Notes under the pieces: generated by a model
The model's input: only the letters and a program-made list of their open reading frames with translations
Databases searched by the model: none
What the model was told of the DNA's origin: nothing
Assembly: GCA_002494215.1 (NCBI GenBank)
Contig: DLBF01000003.1
Span: forward strand, 1-8,384
Source of the DNA: Prevotellaceae bacterium UBA7028
GTDB taxonomy: Bacteria > Bacteroidota > Bacteroidia > Bacteroidales > Bacteroidaceae
Reading direction: 5' to 3'
DNA: 8,384 nt
In this document: positions 1 to 4,526 of the stretch, in pieces
Layout: the number at the start of each line of letters is the position of its first letter
How positions within the stretch are numbered: position 1 is the first letter of the stretch
Made by a program: the position numbers and the translations under genes

Positions 1-74
1 AGAAGAACATGTTTGCCCTGCTTGGCAAACCCGGATACGAGAAGGAAACGGAAGCAATCAAGGCAAGATTTTAA
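1..74 (+). CDS. C-terminal end of an unidentified protein (partial)
   Basis: An open frame enters from the left edge (first full codon at position 3) and stops with TAA at 72-74, leaving 23 residues. The tail contains NMFALLGKPGYEKETEAIKARF. An asparagine, a GKPGY-like turn and then a charged amphipathic helix ending near the C-terminus resemble the last segment of many bacterial sulfatases (an N-L-x-x-x-P-x-Y pattern followed by a helix). This is only a resemblance and too short to assign a function. The gene lies on the same strand as the four-helix and HAD genes. Before the repeat-flanked four-helix gene arrived, it may have been the direct upstream neighbour of the HAD gene. Confidence 0.6.
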   Translation, partial: KNMFALLGKPGYEKETEAIKARF

Positions 75-85
75 ACTTCCGTTTC

Positions 86-118
86 AATTCAAATTTCAAA
101 ATTTATAAATTCAAAATT
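86..118. repeat. left AT-rich heptamer arm flanking the four-helix gene
   Basis: This 33-bp tract is built from the heptamer TTCAAAA: copies start at 88 (as TTCAAAT), 95 and 110, with 8 bp between the second and third. It pairs in inverted orientation with the tract at 546-578. Aligned without gaps, 24 of 33 positions agree. The inner 11 bp (108-118 against 546-556) and the outer 8 bp (86-93 against 571-578) are perfect. Low-complexity AT sequence raises the chance of accidental matching, but the shared length and shared heptamer argue for a common origin. Confidence 0.6.
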
Positions 119-172
119 GGGACTTTGGGTTTAGATAAAACTCAAAAAGAATATGACCAAGAGTATCGCGAC

Positions 173-547
173 ATGGAGGATAATCCTCTTGTCGCGAAAA
201 CTCTTGATTTCTCTGTTCGCATTGTAAATCTCCACAAGCTTCTGCGAGACGATCGTCATGAGACAATAATGAGCAAGCAGATTCTTCGAAGCGGCACATC
301 CATTGGAGCAAATGCAAGTGAAGCATTAGCCGCAGAATCCACTGAAGATTTCGTTCATAAGTTAACGATTTCCCTAAAGGAAGCCAACGAAACCAAGTAT
401 TGGATAATATTACTTCACCGTACCCAATACATTACAGACGATGAATACAAGTCTATCATGATAGATTGCCAAGAACTGCGAAAACTTATAGGTTCCATCA
501 TCAGTTCTACCAAACGTAATATAAACTCTGCTAAAACAAACATATAA
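173..547 (+). CDS. four helix bundle protein (S23 / 23S rRNA intervening-sequence protein family)
   Basis: The 124-residue product matches the S23/IVP four-helix-bundle family. It begins MEDNPLVAKTLDFSVRIVNL, followed by the hallmark SKQILRSGTSIGAN, then EA, and a long helix with FVHKLTISLKEANETKYWI. The last helix (about residues 86-112) contains the DDEYKSIM segment and an LRKLIGSIISS stretch. It is all-alpha and cytosolic, with no signal peptide. Related proteins form ring-shaped pentamers, and the accessory protein Avd of diversity-generating retroelements has the same fold; the cellular role of stand-alone copies is unknown. I chose the ATG at 173 because the family usually starts just before this N-P-L motif. 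The frame stays open upstream to a TTG at 125, adding 16 charged residues, which is less likely. No Shine-Dalgarno is visible. The gene sits between inverted heptamer arms, and its stop overlaps the right arm. Confidence 0.88.
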   Translation: MEDNPLVAKTLDFSVRIVNLHKLLRDDRHETIMSKQILRSGTSIGANASEALAAESTEDFVHKLTISLKEANETKYWIILLHRTQYITDDEYKSIMIDCQELRKLIGSIISSTKRNINSAKTNI

Positions 548-578
548 TTTTGAATTTTGAATTAAAATATTTTGAATT
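546..578. repeat. right AT-rich heptamer arm, overlapping the HAD gene start
   Basis: Heptamer TTTTGAA occurs at 548-554, 555-561 and 570-576: two in tandem, an 8-bp gap, then a third. This is the inverted partner of the 86-118 tract. The arm begins inside the stop codon of the four-helix gene (545-547) and supplies the first codons of the HAD reading frame (NFELKYFEL), which therefore do not look like native protein sequence. Confidence 0.6.
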
Positions 579-1242
579 AACAATATCGCCCAAAGCGGTA
601 TTGTTTGATATGGACGGCGTGCTGTTTGACAGCATGCCGAATCATGCTTATGCATGGAGTCATGCAATGACAGAGTTTGGTCTGGCCATGACACCAGAAG
701 AAGTGTATATGAATGAAGGGCGAACAGGTAGCGCCACCATAAACATGCTGGCCCAACGTTTTTGGGGCAGGGATGCCACAGAAGAAGAGAAACAGTTTAT
801 CTACGCCACGAAAAGCAAAGTCTTTAACACCTGCCCCGAGGCTAAGCCGATGCCCGGAGCTTTGGAAGCCCTTCAGGCTGTTAAGGCAAAAGGCTTAAAG
901 ATTGTACTGGTTACAGGTAGCGCTCAAGCCTCTCTGTTAGAGAAGTTGGAACGCAGCTATCCAGGGTTCTTCCATCAGGATTTAATGGTTACAGGTTTTG
1001 ATGTCAAACTGGGGAAGCCCTACCCCGAACCTTATCTGAAAGGCTTGCAGAAAGCTGGTATTAAACCAGAGGAAGGCATTGTAGTAGAGAATGCGCCTTT
1101 AGGCGTACAGGCTGGACATGCAGCAGGCATCTTTACCATAGCAGCCAATACGGGCCCGCTTGACGATGCTATATTAAAAAATGCCGGTGCAGATATTGTA
1201 CTGCCCGGCATGATGGATGTAGCCAAGTTCTTTTCAGACTGA
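550..1242 (+). CDS. HAD-superfamily hydrolase, beta-phosphoglucomutase / sugar-phosphatase-like
   Basis: This is a HAD subfamily I phosphatase or phosphomutase of about 218-230 residues. In numbering from the TTG at 550, motif I is VLFDMDGVLFDS (nucleophile D20, acid/base D22), motif II is VLVTGS (T122-G123-S124), motif III is GKPYPEPY (K156) and motif IV is VVENAPLGVQAG (E180). An alpha-helical cap follows motif I (about residues 28-100). Motif IV has E-N rather than the common E-D, a variant I associate with Bacteroidetes homologues. The family hydrolyses or isomerises small phosphosugars in the cytosol; the substrate cannot be read here. The start is abnormal: no in-frame ATG or GTG occurs upstream of motif I, and the only common start codon is the TTG at 550 inside the flanking repeat, 2 bp after the previous stop. 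Native protein probably begins around TISPKAVLFDMD. The last 9 bp overlap the convergent lipoprotein gene. Confidence 0.85.
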   Translation: MNFELKYFELTISPKAVLFDMDGVLFDSMPNHAYAWSHAMTEFGLAMTPEEVYMNEGRTGSATINMLAQRFWGRDATEEEKQFIYATKSKVFNTCPEAKPMPGALEALQAVKAKGLKIVLVTGSAQASLLEKLERSYPGFFHQDLMVTGFDVKLGKPYPEPYLKGLQKAGIKPEEGIVVENAPLGVQAGHAAGIFTIAANTGPLDDAILKNAGADIVLPGMMDVAKFFSD

Positions 1243-1773
1243 CGTATCTTCTTCCTCTATATCAGGAGCCGTATCAGGTTCCAGTGTATAACTCCCATCA
1301 GGACCTATTGTAAGCACGAAGGGCGTCAACATATCGCTCTCTGGGAAACTTACACAAACGCCAAAGGTCAGCTTACCTTCTTTGGCCGACATGAAACGGA
1401 ATCCGTCAAGAATACCGTTCTTACGGAAGTTGTCGTCCAGCTGTGAAGCAAAGGAGGCCTTCGTAAAACGACGGCGGAAGAAGTTCCCTCCGTCCCTTAG
1501 GATAGTCAGGTCATAGTAGTTATCCACAAACTTATCCCCATTCTCATCTACCACAACCTTCAGCGAGTCATCAGCCTCGCGGTGGATGGTATAAACAAAC
1601 AGATGACTTCCCAGTGTAACACTGTCTGTAAGGTTATATTCCTTCATACGGTGTTCAGTTGCCTGTTGTTCAGCTGTTGCCGAATCCTTTCCGTCATTCT
1701 GTCCTTTATTCTCAACGCAAGAACAGAAGACAGATGCAAACAGGCAGACGTATAAGAAACTTCTTGATTTCAT
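1234..1773 (-). CDS. small lipoprotein, probably DUF4738 family
   Basis: The 179-residue product is an exported lipoprotein. It has a short positive N-terminus (MKSRS), a hydrophobic stretch to about residue 16, and a cysteine cluster C17-S-C19 in which C19 best fits the lipidation site. A low-complexity acidic linker (about residues 20-42) leads to a beta-rich domain with segments such as SVTLGSHLFVYTIHREADDSLKVVV, YYDLTILRDGG and LTFGVCVSFPESD. An acidic tail (PDIEEEDTSV) ends it. Length and pattern resemble DUF4738 proteins of Bacteroidales; that name is from memory, and the function is unknown. The ATG overlaps the stop of the upstream GHL10 gene as ATGA, so translational coupling is likely. 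With GHL10 also exported, the two may act at the same envelope site. Confidence 0.75.
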   Translation of the reverse strand: MKSRSFLYVCLFASVFCSCVENKGQNDGKDSATAEQQATEHRMKEYNLTDSVTLGSHLFVYTIHREADDSLKVVVDENGDKFVDNYYDLTILRDGGNFFRRRFTKASFASQLDDNFRKNGILDGFRFMSAKEGKLTFGVCVSFPESDMLTPFVLTIGPDGSYTLEPDTAPDIEEEDTSV

Positions 1774-3251
1774 AACTTAACTTTTTTCTTTGCACCCTTA
1801 GACTCGTTTTGTACGTGGTCCAAGGCTGTTACTACGTAAACGTATGGCGAACTACCTCCCTGATAGGTAAGAGGAAGATTTGTATCACGTGTAATACAGA
1901 GGATATGAGAGGGATCCTCCAGGTTTATCTTCTCGCCCTTGATGAAACGGTACACAACATACTGAACAGCCTCATCCATAACGGTCTTGGCCTTAGGAGC
2001 AGTCCAGAAGAGGATTGGTCCGTCCTCTGTCCAGATAATAGCAGTCTTGCGGGGCTTGCCAGGTGCCTTGTTATCAATCCAGGGCATACGGGGCTGCAAT
2101 GCAGGTGTGCTGTGATAAACCTGACTCAACATCGTTCCGTAGTTGCCGGGATTCTCGCACACAGCGGCAGCATACCACTGGCAACTACCAAAGATACCAG
2201 GCAGACTACGCTGTAGCATATACTTGCGAGGCATCTGATGAGAAGCAGGATTCTGAGGATCTGGAGCCTTTACCGTACGTAACACATCCTGTCCGATATA
2301 AAGAGGACGACGACCGGCATGGGCACTCCACCAGTTAATCAGCGTCTCGTAATCTGCAGCGCTGTGGCCAATTTCCCAGTACAACTGAGGAATATTGTAA
2401 TCCACCCATCCGTTCTCTATCCACTTCAGTACATCGGCATAGAGGTCGTCATAGTTCTGCAAGCCGTTGGTAGCACTTCCGTTGGGGTCGTTCTTCTGGT
2501 TGCGATAGATACCAAAGGGAGAAACACCGAACTTCACCCAAGGCTTCACTTCCCTTATCTGACGGCACATCTGTTCCACGAACTGGTTTACATTCTGGCG
2601 ACGCCACTCGGCACGATCCATTCCCTTACCATAGAGAGCATAGGAATTATCGTCAGGAATAGCCACACCAGCCACAGGATAAGGATAGAAGTAATCGTCG
2701 ATATGAATACCATCCACATCATAGCGGCGCACGATGTCGCAAGCCACCTTACAGATGTAGTTACGGTTCTCGGGATAGCCCGGGTCGAAGAGCATCAGCC
2801 CGTCATAATCAAAGAAATGATTGGGATGGCGGAAGTACTCGTGTGTATTTGCCAATGCCATGGTTCCCTTGGTCTTGGCACGATAAGGATTTATCCATGC
2901 ATGCAGCTCCATCTGGCGGGCATGACACTGCTCCACCATCCACTGCAAGGGATCCCAATAAGGATTTGGAGGTGTTCCCTGCTGCCCTGTCAGATAGCGG
3001 CTCCAAGGCTCCAACTCGCTTGGATACAAGGCATCGCCCTCGCATCTAACCTGGAAGAAGATAGCATTAATACCATCCTTTTGAAGTTCGTTCAGCTGAC
3101 TTGTCAGTACCTGTTGCATACGGTCACGACCCATGCCCTGAAACTGACCATTAACACTCTGAATCCAAGCTCCTCTAAACTCCCTCTTGGGGTTTTGAGC
3201 TACTGCCGATACTGCTATAAAAAGCAGCAGAATAAACCATTTGTTCTTCAT
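1770..3251 (-). CDS. GHL10/DUF187 family secreted glycosyl hydrolase-like protein
   Basis: This 493-residue protein is exported. Its signal peptide MKNKWFILLLFIAVSAVA is predicted to be cut before Q19. The mature protein opens with REFRGAWIQSV (about residues 23-33), the entry strand of the GHL10 TIM barrel. Conserved barrel motifs follow: NAIFFQVRCEGDALYPSELEPWS (62-84), ELHAWINPYR (115-124), VDGIHIDDYFYP (179-190), KFGVSPFGIYRN (240-251) and YNIPQLYWEIG (285-295). DGIHIDDYF carries acidic residues likely to be catalytic. A C-terminal region (about 395-490) with ILFWTAPK and YVVYRF resembles an Fn3-like fold. Some members of the family act on peptidoglycan or related glycans in the periplasm or at the surface; the substrate here is not evident. 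I chose the ATG at 3251 because it starts a textbook signal peptide and lies just past a -7 box. An upstream ATG at 3284 would add 11 residues and bury the signal. Confidence 0.9.
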   Translation of the reverse strand: MKNKWFILLLFIAVSAVAQNPKREFRGAWIQSVNGQFQGMGRDRMQQVLTSQLNELQKDGINAIFFQVRCEGDALYPSELEPWSRYLTGQQGTPPNPYWDPLQWMVEQCHARQMELHAWINPYRAKTKGTMALANTHEYFRHPNHFFDYDGLMLFDPGYPENRNYICKVACDIVRRYDVDGIHIDDYFYPYPVAGVAIPDDNSYALYGKGMDRAEWRRQNVNQFVEQMCRQIREVKPWVKFGVSPFGIYRNQKNDPNGSATNGLQNYDDLYADVLKWIENGWVDYNIPQLYWEIGHSAADYETLINWWSAHAGRRPLYIGQDVLRTVKAPDPQNPASHQMPRKYMLQRSLPGIFGSCQWYAAAVCENPGNYGTMLSQVYHSTPALQPRMPWIDNKAPGKPRKTAIIWTEDGPILFWTAPKAKTVMDEAVQYVVYRFIKGEKINLEDPSHILCITRDTNLPLTYQGGSSPYVYVVTALDHVQNESKGAKKKVKL

Positions 3252-3258
3252 ATCGGTA

Positions 3259-3266
3259 CAAAAATA
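3259..3266 (-). promoter_or_regulatory. candidate Bacteroidetes -7 box for the GHL10-lipoprotein operon
   Basis: On the minus strand this reads TATTTTTG, a full match to TAnnTTTG. It ends only 7 bp before the chosen ATG at 3251, so transcripts would be almost leaderless. No convincing -33 TTTG lies at the usual distance, and the region is T-rich, so this may be chance. Confidence 0.3.
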
Positions 3267-3352
3267 CAAAAAAAATCTATACATTTCCTAATAATACACA
3301 TTCTTTTTTATATAAATCCAATTGTTCTGCGCTCATTTCTGCGAAATTTTCG

Positions 3353-3360
3353 TACCTTTG
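3353..3360 (+). promoter_or_regulatory. candidate Bacteroidetes -7 box for ansA
   Basis: TACCTTTG fits the TAnnTTTG consensus of the Bacteroidetes primary sigma factor. It lies 18 bp before the ATG at 3379, implying a leader of roughly 12-14 nt. A matching -33 element is not clear. It sits in the divergent spacer shared with the GHL10 operon. Confidence 0.5.
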
Positions 3361-3378
3361 CCATCATTTATTTTAAAC

Positions 3379-4425
3379 ATGAGTACTATTAAGACACATA
3401 GACCCAGCGTACTCCTCATTTATACAGGAGGAACCATAGGAATGAGGGAGAATGCTGAGACGGGAGCCTTAGAGAACTTCAACTTCAACCTTATCTTAGA
3501 TGAAGTTCCTGAGCTGAAACGTTTTGACTACAAGATTCACGCCTTTACCTTCGACCCACCCATTGATTCCAGCGATATGGGATTAGAGCATTGGGGCAGT
3601 CTGGTAAAGATTATCGAGAGTAATTATAATTTATTTGACGGTTTCGTTATCCTGCACGGAACAGACACTATGGCTTATACCGCTTCTGCGCTGAGCTTCA
3701 TGCTCGAGAATCTGGGAAAGCCAGTCATCCTTACAGGTTCACAGCTGCCCATAGGAACCCTTAGGACGGACGGCAAGGAAAACCTCATTACCGCCATAGA
3801 GATAGCTGCGGCCCAACACGAGGACGGCACGCCCATTGTACCTGAAGTCTGCATCTACTTCAAGGAGAAACTGATGCGAGGCAACCGCACGACCAAGATT
3901 AATGCCGAGCAGTTTAATGCCTTCCGCTCTTTCAACTATCCCGACCTGGCTACTGCTGGCATGCACATCAAATTCAATGAGGCAGCCATCCGTAAGCCCG
4001 ACCCCACGAAGCCGTTCAAGCCACACTATCTGGTGGACCCCAATGTGGTGGTGCTGACCCTTTTCCCTGGCATACAGCGCAGTCTGGTTCATTCTGTTCT
4101 GAACATTCCTGGACTGAAAGCTGTCGTCATCCGCACCTTTGGCGCAGGAAACGCTCCTCAGCTGCAATGGTTCAAGGAGGAGCTGAAGGATGCCAATAAC
4201 AGAGGACTCTTGTTGGTGAACATCACACAATGCCAGGCAGGATGTGTTCACATGGGTCTTTACGAAACCAGCCTTCCACTGATTGAGGCTGGCGTTGTAA
4301 GCGGTTATGACAGCACGCCCGAATGTGCCATCACCAAACTGATGTTCCTGTTGGGGCACAAGCTACCCAGAAAACGCATGCAGGAGATGATGGACAGCAA
4401 TCTTTGCGGAGAAATAACCAGATAA
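3379..4425 (+). CDS. ansA: type I (cytoplasmic) L-asparaginase
   Basis: This enzyme hydrolyses L-asparagine to aspartate and ammonia. The 348-residue product lacks a signal peptide, in keeping with the cytosolic type I enzyme (E. coli AnsA is 338 aa). Active-site signatures are complete. YTGGTIGM (15-22) carries nucleophile T19, IDSSDM (62-67) carries the substrate-binding S65, and HGTDTM (93-98) carries the second threonine T95 with D96. GNRTTK (168-173) carries K173, which completes the Thr-Lys-Asp triad. The C-terminal domain holds the conserved RTFGAGNAP (252-260) and NITQCQAGCVHMGLYE (281-296). The ATG at 3379 is preferred over a TTG at 3322, because the homologous part begins at PSVLLIYTGG and the -7 box at 3353-3360 lies between them. 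It diverges from the GHL10 operon and is followed by a repeat-rich spacer before uvrA. Confidence 0.95.
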   Translation: MSTIKTHRPSVLLIYTGGTIGMRENAETGALENFNFNLILDEVPELKRFDYKIHAFTFDPPIDSSDMGLEHWGSLVKIIESNYNLFDGFVILHGTDTMAYTASALSFMLENLGKPVILTGSQLPIGTLRTDGKENLITAIEIAAAQHEDGTPIVPEVCIYFKEKLMRGNRTTKINAEQFNAFRSFNYPDLATAGMHIKFNEAAIRKPDPTKPFKPHYLVDPNVVVLTLFPGIQRSLVHSVLNIPGLKAVVIRTFGAGNAPQLQWFKEELKDANNRGLLLVNITQCQAGCVHMGLYETSLPLIEAGVVSGYDSTPECAITKLMFLLGHKLPRKRMQEMMDSNLCGEITR

Positions 4426-4453
4426 GTTGAGAGTTGAGAGATTAGAGATTAGG
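4426..4453 (+). repeat. short tandem heptamer pairs just after ansA
   Basis: Directly after the ansA stop, GTTGAGA occurs twice in tandem (4426-4432, 4433-4439). GATTAGA then GATTAGG follow (4440-4446, 4447-4453). All four are 7-bp units, the same period as the tract before uvrA and the arms around the four-helix gene. Confidence 0.7.
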
Positions 4454-4456
4454 TTC

Positions 4457-4486
4457 GAGATTTCGGAACATTGAGATTTCGAAACG
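4457..4486 (+). repeat. imperfect direct repeat in the ansA-uvrA spacer
   Basis: GAGATTTCGGAACA (4457-4470) and GAGATTTCGAAACG (4473-4486) are two near-identical 14-bp copies offset by 16 bp. The first 9 bp are identical. No terminator-like hairpin with a T-run is seen in this spacer. Confidence 0.6.
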
Positions 4487-4496
4487 GCCAGAAACT

Positions 4497-4524
4497 CAGT
4501 AAACGGTAAACAGTAAACAGTAAA
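4497..4524 (+). repeat. four-copy 7-bp tandem repeat abutting the uvrA start
   Basis: CAGTAAA, CGGTAAA, CAGTAAA, CAGTAAA fill 4497-4524. The tract ends 2 bp before the uvrA ATG at 4527. Three units are identical and one has a single change. Copy-number slippage would change the leader in 7-bp steps without touching the protein. Confidence 0.85.
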
Positions 4525-4526
4525 CA

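Larger units (their letters stand above)
86..578. mobile_element. candidate repeat-bracketed four-helix-bundle cassette
   Basis: The four-helix gene is enclosed by 33-bp inverted heptamer arms at 86-118 and 546-578, giving a unit of about 490 bp. Genes of this protein family are known from intervening sequences in 23S rRNA, where the ends of the insert base-pair into a stem. Here there is no rRNA, but the layout of inverted ends plus one S23/IVP-type gene is the same. The right arm appears to have replaced the start of the downstream HAD gene, as expected for an insertion. No transposase, recombinase or clear target-site duplication is visible. Mobility is therefore inference; a local repeat expansion around a resident gene is the alternative. 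Confidence 0.3.

Noticed and set aside
86..578. A 23S rRNA intervening sequence, suggested by the S23/IVP-type protein
   Set aside because: The flanks are protein-coding on both sides and no rRNA sequence is visible, so it is not an rRNA insert here.
2319..3392. 357-codon open frame on the + strand opposite the GHL10 gene
   Set aside because: It is antisense to a gene with a clear signal peptide and conserved barrel motifs. Its translation shows no recognisable domain, and such long shadow frames arise from codon bias.
3739..4359. 206-codon open frame on the - strand within ansA
   Set aside because: It lies opposite conserved asparaginase motifs and has no family resemblance of its own.
4426..4526. 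A CRISPR array or origin-like repeat cluster
   Set aside because: Units are only 7-14 bp, contiguous rather than spaced, and lack spacers or any associated genes.
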